From Microbacterium sp. 1.5R (GTDB lineage: Bacteria > Actinomycetota > Actinomycetes > Actinomycetales > Microbacteriaceae): DNA of 64,000 nt. The DNA is taken from the NCBI RefSeq assembly GCF_007667425.1, contig NZ_VDRC01000001.1, positions 1,952,595 through 2,016,594 on the forward strand. The letters run 5' to 3'. Position numbers and translations under genes: made by a program. Shown here piece after piece: positions 6,705 to 14,876 of the stretch; position 1 is the first letter of the stretch, and each line of letters opens with the position of its first letter. Under the pieces are notes generated by a model. That model saw only the letters and a list, made by a program, of their open reading frames with translations, was not told the DNA's origin and searched no databases.

Positions 6705-7928
6705 ATGACCTCCGCCGAAACGATTCGACGCACCACGCCGGACCGCACCGTTCGCCGTGCCCGCATCGCCGTATCGGCGCTGTTCCTCACCAACGGGGCG
6801 CTGTTCGCGAACATCCTGCCTCGGTACCCCGAGATCAAATCCGCGCTCGAGCTCGACAACGTCGGCTACGGGCTCGCGATCGCCGCCTTCCCCGCCGGAG
6901 CCATCGCTGCCGGGCTCCTCGCCGCCGAGCTGATCCGTCGCTTCGGCTCGGCACGCATGGCGGTGTTCGGCACGATCGCCACCGGCCTCGGGCTGCTCGC
7001 GGCAGCGCTGTCGCCCTCCGGCATCCTCTTCGCCGTCGCTCTGCTGCTCGGTGGCGCATCGGACGCGATCACCGACGTCGCGCAGAACGCCCACGGTCTG
7101 CGGGTGCAGCGGCGGTACGGGCGCTCCATCATCAACTCGTTCCACGCCATCTGGTCGATCGGCGCCGTGCTCGGCGGCGGTATGGCGGCGGCGGCGATCG
7201 CGCTGCAGCTGCCGATCGGCATCCATCTGGTCATCTCGACCGCCGTCTTCGTGACGGTCGCGCTCGTCGCCCTCGCCTTCTGCCTGCCGGGGCGCGACGA
7301 GGAAGCGGATGCCGAGGCGACAACCGATCCCGCCGAGCTCACGACCGCCGTGCGCCGCCGCGTGACTCCGCGCCTCGTGATGATCCTCATCGCGCTGACC
7401 CTCATCGCCATGGCCGGTGCGGTCGCCGAGGATGCCGGCAACTCGTGGGCGACGCTGTATCTCTCGGAGTCGCTGGGTGCGGCGGCGGCCGTCGCGCCGC
7501 TCGGCTTCATCGCGCTCGTCGGCGCGCAGTTCATCGGGCGGATGCTGGGCGACGGACTCACCGACCGGTTCGGCCAGCGCGCGGTCGCCCGCGTCGGCGG
7601 ACTGATCGCCGCCGCGGGCATGACCCTCGCACTGCTGTTCCCCAGCGTGCCCGGCACGATCGCCGGATTCGCGGCGGTGGGCTTCGGCATCGCCACGCTC
7701 ATCCCCGCGGCGATGCACGCGGCTGACGAGTTGCCGGGTCTTCGATCGGGAGCCGGACTCACGATCGTGTCGTGGCTGCTGCGGCTCGGATTCCTCCTCT
7801 CCCCGCCGTTCGTGGGATTCCTCGCCGAGACCGAGAGCCTGCGGGTCGGGCTCATCGTCGCCCCGGCGGCGGCTCTCGTCGCGGCGTTGCTGGCCGGGGT
7901 GCTCGAGGGGCGGAAGCCCCGGTCGTAG
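6705..7928 (+). CDS. MFS transporter (exporter-like)
   Basis: The 407-residue product has about twelve hydrophobic helices. It starts with ALFLTNGALFANILPRYPEIKSALELDN, typical of a proteobacterial/actinobacterial MFS group that is often annotated as a sugar or drug MFS. The helix 2-3 loop region reads AELIRRFGSARMAVF and the equivalent second-half loop reads GDGLTDRFGQRAVARVGG. A short hydrophilic loop near residue 210 separates the halves. The ATG at 6705 is chosen over the longer upstream frame because the GTACGATCGTAC palindrome and -10-like element lie immediately before it. No neighbour reveals the substrate. Confidence 0.8.
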   Translation: MTSAETIRRTTPDRTVRRARIAVSALFLTNGALFANILPRYPEIKSALELDNVGYGLAIAAFPAGAIAAGLLAAELIRRFGSARMAVFGTIATGLGLLAAALSPSGILFAVALLLGGASDAITDVAQNAHGLRVQRRYGRSIINSFHAIWSIGAVLGGGMAAAAIALQLPIGIHLVISTAVFVTVALVALAFCLPGRDEEADAEATTDPAELTTAVRRRVTPRLVMILIALTLIAMAGAVAEDAGNSWATLYLSESLGAAAAVAPLGFIALVGAQFIGRMLGDGLTDRFGQRAVARVGGLIAAAGMTLALLFPSVPGTIAGFAAVGFGIATLIPAAMHAADELPGLRSGAGLTIVSWLLRLGFLLSPPFVGFLAETESLRVGLIVAPAAALVAALLAGVLEGRKPRS

Positions 7929-8028
7929 CGACCGAGCGGCGGCGTCCCACCGCTTTTCTCGCTCACCTCACCCGCTCGGCGCCCGCGCGCCGACGCCCCG
8001 AGCGCGTCCCGTGGCGTAAGCGGCACAG

Positions 8029-8067
8029 TGCAATGTCGGGATTGCAGATCGCGAAGCGGTGTGCAAT
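8029..8067. promoter_or_regulatory. TGCAAT-N6-ATTGCA inverted repeat plus third half-site (putative ArsR operator)
   Basis: TGCAAT at 8029-8034 and ATTGCA at 8041-8046 form an inverted repeat, and another TGCAAT occurs at 8062-8067, ~32 bases before the SRPBCC start. The downstream operon encodes an ArsR protein, the likely ligand of this site. The remaining upstream sequence of the 170-base gap (7929-8028) is GC-rich with nothing recognisable. Confidence 0.45.
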
Positions 8068-8098
8068 CCTCGAGCTGCACTAGGGCCGAGGAGGCGCC

Positions 8099-8578
8099 AT
8101 GACCGAGATCGACGGCGACGCATCGGTGATCGAGCCCGAGCGCTTCACGGTGCGGCGGGCGATTCGCATCGACGCACCGCGGGGGAGCGTGTGGCGCGCC
8201 GTCACCGAGGCAGAGCATGTCGCGCGCTGGTTCGGTCGCCCCGCCCTCGAGGGGGCGGGCGTCGGGGCGACGGGGGTCATCGACTTCGGGTCAGACGACA
8301 TCGTGCCGCTGCGCATCGAGGCGCTCGACGAACCGCGGTCCATCACATACCGCTGGAACAGCGACGACGCGCTCGGGAGTCACCCGGCCGAGATCGACGA
8401 GCGCACGTCGACGGTGTTCACCTTCACGCTCGACGAGGTCGAAGGCGGCACACTGCTGACGGTCGTCGAGAGCGGTTTCGAGCGCACATCCGACCCCGCG
8501 GCGAACATGGAATCGCATCGGTGGGGTTGGGACGAGAAGACCGACGTGCTCGTCACTCTGCTGGAATCCGCGCAATGA
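8099..8578 (+). CDS. SRPBCC (AHSA1-like) domain protein
   Basis: The 159-residue product is an activator-of-Hsp90/START-like fold protein. The motif RIDAPRGSVWRAVTEAEHVARWFG lies at residues ~24-47. The middle strands include RSITYRWNSDD, and a long C-terminal helix sits around HRWGWDEKTDVLVTLLE. These proteins form a hydrophobic ligand cavity, and most bacterial members have no known ligand. The gene overlaps the next one (ArsR) by four bases, ATGA. AHSA1/ArsR pairs are common and self-regulated. A GAGGAGG site precedes the ATG. Confidence 0.85.
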   Translation: MTEIDGDASVIEPERFTVRRAIRIDAPRGSVWRAVTEAEHVARWFGRPALEGAGVGATGVIDFGSDDIVPLRIEALDEPRSITYRWNSDDALGSHPAEIDERTSTVFTFTLDEVEGGTLLTVVESGFERTSDPAANMESHRWGWDEKTDVLVTLLESAQ

Positions 8579-8892
8579 GCGAGTCGGCGTTGATGCCCGT
8601 GCTCGCAGCCCTCGCCGATGAGACGAGATGGAGCATCCTCGGCGAGCTGGGAAGAACGGATGCCTCGGCATCCGCGCTCGCCCAGCGGATCCCGGTGACC
8701 CGCCAGGCCATCGCCAGACACCTCGTCGTCTTGCGGGAGGTCGGGCTGGTCGAGTCGGTGCGCGTGGGGCGCGAGGTGCGGTTCCGCGCCGTCGGCGCTG
8801 AGCTCGCCGCGACGGCACGCCGCCTCGACGAGATCGGTCGCGACTGGGACCGGCGACTCCCGGCGATCAAGGACATCGCCGAATCGCTCTGA
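8575..8892 (+). CDS. ArsR/SmtB family transcriptional regulator
   Basis: The 105-residue winged-helix protein has LADETRWSILGELGRTDASA for the first helices, then LAQRIPVTRQAIARHLVVLREVGLV as helix-turn-helix and VESVRVGREVRFRAVG as the wing. It lacks the Cys pairs of metal-sensing ArsR proteins, so metal sensing is unlikely. It belongs to the subgroup linked with SRPBCC partners. The start overlaps the SRPBCC stop, indicating translational coupling. A strong terminator follows. Confidence 0.9.
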   Translation: MSESALMPVLAALADETRWSILGELGRTDASASALAQRIPVTRQAIARHLVVLREVGLVESVRVGREVRFRAVGAELAATARRLDEIGRDWDRRLPAIKDIAESL

Positions 8893-8911
8893 CGTCGCCG
8901 ATCGAGGAGCG

Positions 8912-8947
8912 CAGAGGGGCCCGCAGGAGAACCCGCGGGCCCCTCTG
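8912..8947. terminator. Strong bidirectional hairpin terminator
   Basis: Perfect 13-base arms CAGAGGGGCCCGC (8912-8924) and GCGGGCCCCTCTG (8935-8947) enclose a 10-base loop. It lies between the ArsR gene and the convergent 1929-residue surface protein gene, so it can end both transcripts. Confidence 0.85.
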
Positions 8948-8962
8948 TTGCCGCGCGGAGGA

Positions 8963-11900
8963 TCAGTCCTCAGCGTGCACAGCGCGTCGGCGGACGACCA
9001 GTCCGGTGCCGGCGATGAGGGCGAGGATGCCGAGCATCCACAGCAGCGTCGCCTCACCCCCGGTCACGGCGAGGGCGTCGTCCGATGCGGCATCCGTCCC
9101 GGGTCCCGCGGTGTCGCTCGCGTCGCCGCCCGAGCCCGCACCCGTTCCGGGGTCGGTCGGGTCCGTACCCGGGTTAGTCGGCTCCGTACCCGGGTTAGTC
9201 GGCTCCGTGCCGGGGTCGGTCGGGTCCGTTCCGGGGTCGGTGCCGGGGTCGGTCGGGTCCGTGCCGGGGTCGGTCGGGTCCGTGCCGGGGTCGGTCGGGT
9301 CCGTCGGGTCCGTGCCGGGGTCGGTCGGGTCCGTTCCGGGGTCGGTCGGGTCCGTCGGGTCCGTGCCGGGGTCGGTCGGGTCCGTTCCGGGGTCCGTCGG
9401 GTCCGTGCCGGGGTCGGTCGGGTCCGTCGGGCCCGTACCAGGGTCGGTCGGATCGGCCGCGGGGACCACGGTCACCGCGCTCGACGCCGTCGCGGTGGTG
9501 CCGAACTCGTCGGTCACCGTGTACTCGATCGTGTAGGCGCCTGCGGCGGGGCCCACCATCCGCGCCGTCGCACTCGCCTTCACGAGTTCGGCGGTGATGC
9601 GGTCGGTGATGTCGACGCCGTTGGCATCCGTCGCCGTGACCCCGGCGAGCTCGTCGAACTCCTCGCCCTCGACCACGGTGCGGGTGGGCGGCACGCCGCC
9701 GAACGTCGGCGCGACCGCCGTGACGATGACGGTCCGCTCGGCCATGGCCTCGTTCCCTGCCAGGTCGGCGACCCGGTAGGTGAGCGTGTACCGGCCGGGG
9801 GCGGTGACGTCGACGACGCCTGACACGGTGATCGCCGAGGTCCTGTCTCCGTCGACCTCGTCGGTCGCGGTCACGCCGGCGAGCGGGTCGAACGGCTGTC
9901 CCTGGGCGACCTCGACCTCGACTCCGGGCTCGAACCCGGAGAACTGCGGGGCCTCGCCGTCGTCGACGGTGCGGGTGAGCGTGACCTCGTCGATGACGGT
10001 GCGATCCATCGTCTGGTAGGTCGTGAGGGTGAGCGATTCCGGCGTCACATCGACGTCGGTGTACTGCGGCTGGTTCGACTGATCCTTGATCGCGGCCTCC
10101 GGGGAGGACGCGTCGAGGCCGTAGAACTTGCTTCCGCTCGAGGAGTTACCGGTGACGTAGAGGACCTGCCCCTCCTCGGCCGCGAGCGTCACACCCGACT
10201 CCTCCTGGGCGGCGCGGTCGCCGACCGGAGTCGTGCCGTCCATGAGGTAACTCCGCGTGTAGATGTGGTCGTGGCCGGCGAGCACGAGGTCGACGCCCAG
10301 CTCGCTGAACACCGGAGCGAGGGCCGCTCGGCGCTCGATGACGTCCTGCTCCACGGAGTGGAACGCCGCGGAGTACAGCGAGTGATGCATGACCACGACG
10401 ATCCAGTTCGCCTCGCCGCCCTGTTCTGCGACCACGTCGCGGAGGAATGCCGCGTGATCCTCCTCGTCCGCGCTGCGCGCGTTCGTGTTGAGGTTCAGGT
10501 AGAGGACTCCGTTGTACGTGTACCAGTAGTCGCCGCCCGCGCGTCCCGCCGTGCTCTCGTACCCGTGGGTCTCGGAGCGGTTCGGCGTGAAGAAGTGCGA
10601 GTTGAACTGGTCGGACTGGTTGTCGTGGTTGCCGATGGTCGCCTGGAAGGGCAGCTGCTTCAGCAGCTCGGGGGCGATCAGCGATCCGTACTCGTCTTCC
10701 GACCGGTGCGTCTCGATCTGATCACCACCGCTGACGATCATCGATGCGTCCTTCTCGAACTGGTCGATCTGGTCGAGCGACGCGGCCCAGCGGTCGCGGT
10801 CGTTCTGCCAGCTGCCGGACGCGCCGATCTGGGCGTCCGTCAGGTAGACGAAGCTGTACGACTCGTCGAATGTGCCGGTCCACAGCTCGTAGGAGCGCGA
10901 CCACCCCATCTCGGCGTTGCCGACCCGGTACAGGTACGAGGTCTCCGGCTGCAGGCCGTCGATCACCACCTGGTTCGAGAAGCGGCCGTCGCGGGCCTGC
11001 GCGGTCGTCGCGTCGATCACGCGCGCGTCGGATGCGGGGAACTCCGCGCCGGTGCGAGCGGATGCCGGGGCGACCTGCACCTGGGCGGGCACCTCACGAT
11101 CGGTGTAGAAGGTGAGGTTGCGCTGCGTCTCGTCGGCTCCGACGTGCAGCAGCACGTCGGAGAGAGCCGCCGGGGCTCCCGTCGCGGCGATCGTCAGGGA
11201 CTTCAGCTGCATGAACACGTCCGAGCTGCCGGCGTTGGTGTTGTGCACCTGCACGGCGAGGGTGTTCGTGCCCGCCTGCAGCACGGACGCGGGCACGGTG
11301 AACGCGCCGCTGAGAGGCGCTGCGCCGTTGCCGCCGGCGTAGACCATGTTGCCGGTCGCCTCATCGACGCGCTCATCGGCGAAACCGCCGACCAGCTGAC
11401 CGTTGACGTAGACGCGCGCGGCGTCGTCGTAGGCGAGCTCGCCGTTCAGCTGCGTGATCTGCGCGAGGTCGTCGGCGTCGAGGTCGAACGTCGTGCGGAA
11501 GAAGAACGTCTCGATATTCGTCGAGCCGCCCGCCTTGTACTGGGTCACGAGGGTCGTCGGCGTGTAGCCGCCGCCCAGGTCCGCGATAGCGCCGCTCTTG
11601 GCGCCGAAGCCGCCGGTGCCGGTCTTCCACGACGAGTCGTCGTAGTCCGCGGCGGTCCAGTCGGTCTTCGCCGCGAGGCCGGCGGCGAGGTCGTCCTCGG
11701 TGTCATGGAAGCGCCACGTGGTCGCAGCGTCGACCACGGCGGTGCCATCGATCTCGGTCGGCGCCTTGATCGTGGCCGCGGTCGGCTCCTGGGCGGCGGG
11801 TCGCGTCGGCAGACCCGGCCCGGGGGCGGCGGTGTCGAGCGGTCGCAGGGCGACGTCGAACACGTGCATGATCCCCTTGTTCACATCGTCGGGCAGGGTG

Positions 11901-14752
11901 ACGCTGCGCACCGTCTTCGTGGTGTCGAGCGGCACGACGGCCGTGGCGAACAGGGTGGGCTTGGCGGTGTCGGATCCGCCGCTCAGCGTGTTGCGCTTCG
12001 TGAGCGGCACCAGACGGTGGTTGCCCGCCTCGGTGTTCCCCGAGGTCCAGTCCGTGAACCGCACGTCGACCTTCTTCGTCGTGCCGTCGGAGTACGTGAC
12101 GAAGGCGGTGCCGCGCGACGGTCCGTTGGTCGCGAGACCGAGGAAGGAGATGCCGGATGCCGCGACGTCGCCGAACGCGAGCTCCTGCCCGTTCGGGATC
12201 CAGTGGTCCGCCTGACCGGCGGCCGTGTCGGGCCAGGTGAACTCGACACCGGTGTCGCCGAGCGGGATCCTGCTCCCACCCGTCACTCCGGCCGCGGCGA
12301 GGTCTTCACGCGAGAGGCCGATGCCTCCGGCATCCAGTCCGCCCATGTTCACCGCGCCGTCCGAGGTGATGCCGACGGAGTTGCGGGCGTCCCCGCCCTC
12401 GGTGAACGACGGCGGTACGTCGCCGGCATCCGTTCCCCAGCTGCCGGGCGCCGCCGACATCTCGAAGTCGAGCGTGCCGCCGGTGCGCGCGAACTCGGCG
12501 GGCAGCCACGAGGCGGTCTGCGCCGTGCCGTTCACCGACAGGCCGGTCGTGTAGCGGCGGTCGTCGCCGGCGCCGGGGGCGTCGATCGTGATGCGCCGGT
12601 CGGAGCCGATCGAGGTGATCTCGATGTGCTCGAACATGGGGGCCGAGACCAGCAGATCCGCAGTGCCCCAGATCGCGGGCATGAGGCCGATGTTGGCCCA
12701 CACGTACCAGGCGCTGAACGAGCCCAGGTCGTCGTTGCCGGCGAGGCCGTCGGATGCTGTCGTGAACAGCTCGTCGGCGGCGCGGTACAGCGTCTCGGTC
12801 GTCTTGTGGGGAGCCTGCAGCCAGTTGTAGACCCAGGGGAGGCCGAAGCTCGGCTGATTCGCGATGTACGCGGCGTCGCTGAATGCGCCGGCATCGAGGT
12901 CGCGCAGGATGCGGTCGAGCTGCGTGGTCGCGGCATCCACTCCGCCGCGGGCCTCGATGAGCTCGGCCATGTTGTGCGAGACGTTGAAGCCGTACTGGTA
13001 GCCGGTCGATTGCTCGAACTGCGCGCCCTGCGTGGTGAGCGAGGTGTTCAGGAAGCCGTTACGATTGCGGGCGTCGATATGCCCGGTCGTGGTGTTGAAG
13101 ACGTTCTTCCAGTTCTGGGACCGGGTCGAGAACCGCTCGTAGGCGGCCGTGTCGCCGAGGCGCTGCGCGAGCTGGGCGATCGCGAAGTCATTGGTCGCGT
13201 ACTCCAGGGTGCGCGACGTCGCGGCTCCCTGCTTGTCGCCGTCGACCCAGCCGTGGATCCCGTACATCACGCCGTCGGACCGGCCGGTGTTCGTCATCGG
13301 AAGCGTCTGCGTCTCGATCATCGTCTCGAGTGCGGAGGCGCGGTCGTAGTCCGTCGAACCGAAGTCGTCTGTCGCCGCGACGATGTTCTGCAGCGAGTCG
13401 CCGCTCATCTTCGTCTGGATGCGGTTGTAGGTCGGCCAGCTGGTCCATCTGCCCGACTGCGAGACCATGTCGACGATCGACTGGTTGATGTCGCTCGCAC
13501 GCTCGGGGTAGAGCAGCGCGACGAGCTGGGACTGGCCGCGATAGCTGTCCCAGCCCGAGAAGTTCACGTAGAAGTCGCGACCGGGCTCGACCTGGTGCAG
13601 CGCACCGTCGTAGCCGGTGTAGGTGCCGTCGACGTCCTGGAACGTGTTCGGGTGCAGCAGCGAATGGTACAGCGAGGTGTAGAAGGTGATGCGGTCCCGG
13701 TCGGTGCCGCCGGTCGCGTCGATCGAGCCGAGGGCCTCCTCCCACGTCGCACGTGCCTGTGCCCGGGTCTGGTCGAAGTCGAGGGCAGCGGCCTCGGCCG
13801 TGGCGTTCGCCCTGGCTCCCTCGACCGAGACGTAGCTCAGTCCGATCTTCGCGGTGACGTCGGCGCCGTCGGCGAACGTCAGGTAGGCGCCGGCGCCGTG
13901 CTTCGCGGCCGCATCGGCCGAGGTGCCGCCGGCCTGCACTCCTGCCGGGGTCCACGTGCCATAGGAATCGACGGGCTGGTCGAAGGTCGCCGAGAAGTAG
14001 GCGGTGTACTGCGAGCCGCCGTTGCAGACGATGTTGGCCGTGACCGAGCCGGACAGCTCGCCGGTCGCCGGGTCGTAGGAGATGTCTGAGGCGTGCACCT
14101 GGTTGTTCGAGCCGCCTGCTTCGAACAGCAGGGTGGCGTCGCCGTTCTCGTCGAACGAATACCGGCTGACGGCGGTGCGGGTGGTGCTCGTGAGTTCGGC
14201 CTGCACGCCCTCGAGGTCCACCGAGTAGTACCCGGGCTCGGCATCCTCTGCGGCATGCGTGAAGTCGAGGAAGTAGTCGCCGATCGACGATGCGGGGTTC
14301 GAGGGCAGCGTGCCGTCGACGAGAGCGCCCGTGAACGGGATGACGGGGAAGTCGAAGCCGCCGTAGTTGGAACGGCATCCGGTGCCCGACAGTCGGGTCA
14401 TGCCGAATCCGCGGATCTGATCGGCGTCGTACTCGTAGCCGCCGTACTGCTGGCCGTTGCCGCTCTCGAACGTCGTCGGGCTCGACTGCACCATGCCGAA
14501 GGGAACCGTGGCGCCGGGGTAGGTGTTGCCGTAATGGTCGTTGCCACGGGTGTTGTTCGCGTCGTTCATCTGGGTGCCGATGAACTGGTCGACGGCGTCG
14601 AACGCGGTGAGGGTCGAGACCTCTTCGGCGGCCTGGGCCGCGGGAGTCACGAGCAGGGAGGAGGCGGAGAGCGCCGTGATCACGCCGAGGGCGACACCCG
14701 CTCTCCGTCGCCTGCGAGGGTGGTCGAGATGGTCGTGCGCACGCGAAGACAC
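8963..14752 (-). CDS. Cell-wall-anchored GH92 alpha-mannosidase / metallophosphoesterase fusion
   Basis: This 1929-residue secreted protein carries, in order: a twin-Arg-rich signal peptide (residues ~1-41); a GH92 exo-alpha-mannosidase region (~45-770) with DAVDQFIGTQMNDANNTRGN, an HGWVDGDKQG stretch and GNDDLGSFSAWYVW near 677; an accessory beta-sandwich (~770-960); a jelly-roll-like module (~1015-1190); and a purple-acid-phosphatase-type N-terminal domain (~1200-1290). Next comes a calcineurin-like phosphoesterase (~1295-1570) with DAQIG, GGDQIE, GNHDN, MHHSLYS and GHDHIYTRS. Two Ig-like domains (~1597-1760), a Pro-Thr-Asp repeat linker, LAVTG near 1892, a membrane helix and a basic tail end the protein. 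LAVTG matches the LAXTG signal of class E sortases. It probably trims mannosides and releases phosphate at the cell surface. No partner gene is adjacent. Confidence 0.88.
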   Translation of the reverse strand: MSSRAHDHLDHPRRRRRAGVALGVITALSASSLLVTPAAQAAEEVSTLTAFDAVDQFIGTQMNDANNTRGNDHYGNTYPGATVPFGMVQSSPTTFESGNGQQYGGYEYDADQIRGFGMTRLSGTGCRSNYGGFDFPVIPFTGALVDGTLPSNPASSIGDYFLDFTHAAEDAEPGYYSVDLEGVQAELTSTTRTAVSRYSFDENGDATLLFEAGGSNNQVHASDISYDPATGELSGSVTANIVCNGGSQYTAYFSATFDQPVDSYGTWTPAGVQAGGTSADAAAKHGAGAYLTFADGADVTAKIGLSYVSVEGARANATAEAAALDFDQTRAQARATWEEALGSIDATGGTDRDRITFYTSLYHSLLHPNTFQDVDGTYTGYDGALHQVEPGRDFYVNFSGWDSYRGQSQLVALLYPERASDINQSIVDMVSQSGRWTSWPTYNRIQTKMSGDSLQNIVAATDDFGSTDYDRASALETMIETQTLPMTNTGRSDGVMYGIHGWVDGDKQGAATSRTLEYATNDFAIAQLAQRLGDTAAYERFSTRSQNWKNVFNTTTGHIDARNRNGFLNTSLTTQGAQFEQSTGYQYGFNVSHNMAELIEARGGVDAATTQLDRILRDLDAGAFSDAAYIANQPSFGLPWVYNWLQAPHKTTETLYRAADELFTTASDGLAGNDDLGSFSAWYVWANIGLMPAIWGTADLLVSAPMFEHIEITSIGSDRRITIDAPGAGDDRRYTTGLSVNGTAQTASWLPAEFARTGGTLDFEMSAAPGSWGTDAGDVPPSFTEGGDARNSVGITSDGAVNMGGLDAGGIGLSREDLAAAGVTGGSRIPLGDTGVEFTWPDTAAGQADHWIPNGQELAFGDVAASGISFLGLATNGPSRGTAFVTYSDGTTKKVDVRFTDWTSGNTEAGNHRLVPLTKRNTLSGGSDTAKPTLFATAVVPLDTTKTVRSVTLPDDVNKGIMHVFDVALRPLDTAAPGPGLPTRPAAQEPTAATIKAPTEIDGTAVVDAATTWRFHDTEDDLAAGLAAKTDWTAADYDDSSWKTGTGGFGAKSGAIADLGGGYTPTTLVTQYKAGGSTNIETFFFRTTFDLDADDLAQITQLNGELAYDDAARVYVNGQLVGGFADERVDEATGNMVYAGGNGAAPLSGAFTVPASVLQAGTNTLAVQVHNTNAGSSDVFMQLKSLTIAATGAPAALSDVLLHVGADETQRNLTFYTDREVPAQVQVAPASARTGAEFPASDARVIDATTAQARDGRFSNQVVIDGLQPETSYLYRVGNAEMGWSRSYELWTGTFDESYSFVYLTDAQIGASGSWQNDRDRWAASLDQIDQFEKDASMIVSGGDQIETHRSEDEYGSLIAPELLKQLPFQATIGNHDNQSDQFNSHFFTPNRSETHGYESTAGRAGGDYWYTYNGVLYLNLNTNARSADEEDHAAFLRDVVAEQGGEANWIVVVMHHSLYSAAFHSVEQDVIERRAALAPVFSELGVDLVLAGHDHIYTRSYLMDGTTPVGDRAAQEESGVTLAAEEGQVLYVTGNSSSGSKFYGLDASSPEAAIKDQSNQPQYTDVDVTPESLTLTTYQTMDRTVIDEVTLTRTVDDGEAPQFSGFEPGVEVEVAQGQPFDPLAGVTATDEVDGDRTSAITVSGVVDVTAPGRYTLTYRVADLAGNEAMAERTVIVTAVAPTFGGVPPTRTVVEGEEFDELAGVTATDANGVDITDRITAELVKASATARMVGPAAGAYTIEYTVTDEFGTTATASSAVTVVPAADPTDPGTGPTDPTDPGTDPTDPGTDPTDPGTDPTDPTDPGTDPTDPGTDPTDPTDPGTDPTDPGTDPTDPGTDPGTDPTDPGTEPTNPGTEPTNPGTDPTDPGTGAGSGGDASDTAGPGTDAASDDALAVTGGEATLLWMLGILALIAGTGLVVRRRAVHAED
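9143..9450 (-). repeat. Tandem 21-bp repeats encoding the DPTDPGT linker
   Basis: A 21-base unit of the form GGGTCGGTCGGGTCCGTGCCG (plus strand) repeats with 9- and 12-base indels and encodes about 14 copies of (DPT)DPGT, with EPTNPGT variants at 9165-9210. It forms the wall-spanning stalk of the surface protein. Copy number is expected to vary by slippage. Confidence 0.9.
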
Positions 14753-14876
14753 GCGTTACCTCCGAAGGGGGTGGGGGATGAGAAGCGGGTGAGTGACACC
14801 GCTGTCATACGACGCTAGGGAGGTGGATCGTCCTGGCGGCCAACGCGAGGTGAACGGAGGGTGACGGTACCCGCGG
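14753..14876 (-). promoter_or_regulatory. Upstream region of the surface-protein gene
   Basis: These 124 bases lie between the DeoR stop and the GH92 fusion start on the same strand. A purine-rich GGTAACGCGTG stretch precedes the ATG on the minus strand. I see no convincing terminator for the DeoR operon and no clear -10/-35 pair. A promoter is assumed here because the two genes are functionally unrelated. Confidence 0.3.

Noticed and set aside
9143..9450. Possible CRISPR array
   Set aside because: The units are contiguous 21-base repeats without spacers and encode a protein stalk in frame.
9006..9536. Plus-strand ORF with GSVGSVPGSV repeats
   Set aside because: It is the antisense reading of the DPTDPGT stalk repeats, not a silk-like protein.
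10265..14089. Plus-strand ORF of 1274 codons inside the GH92 fusion gene
   Set aside because: It is antisense to a gene with clear catalytic motifs, is rich in Arg, Gly, Val and Leu as expected from high-GC shadow frames, and has no ribosome site or recognisable domain.
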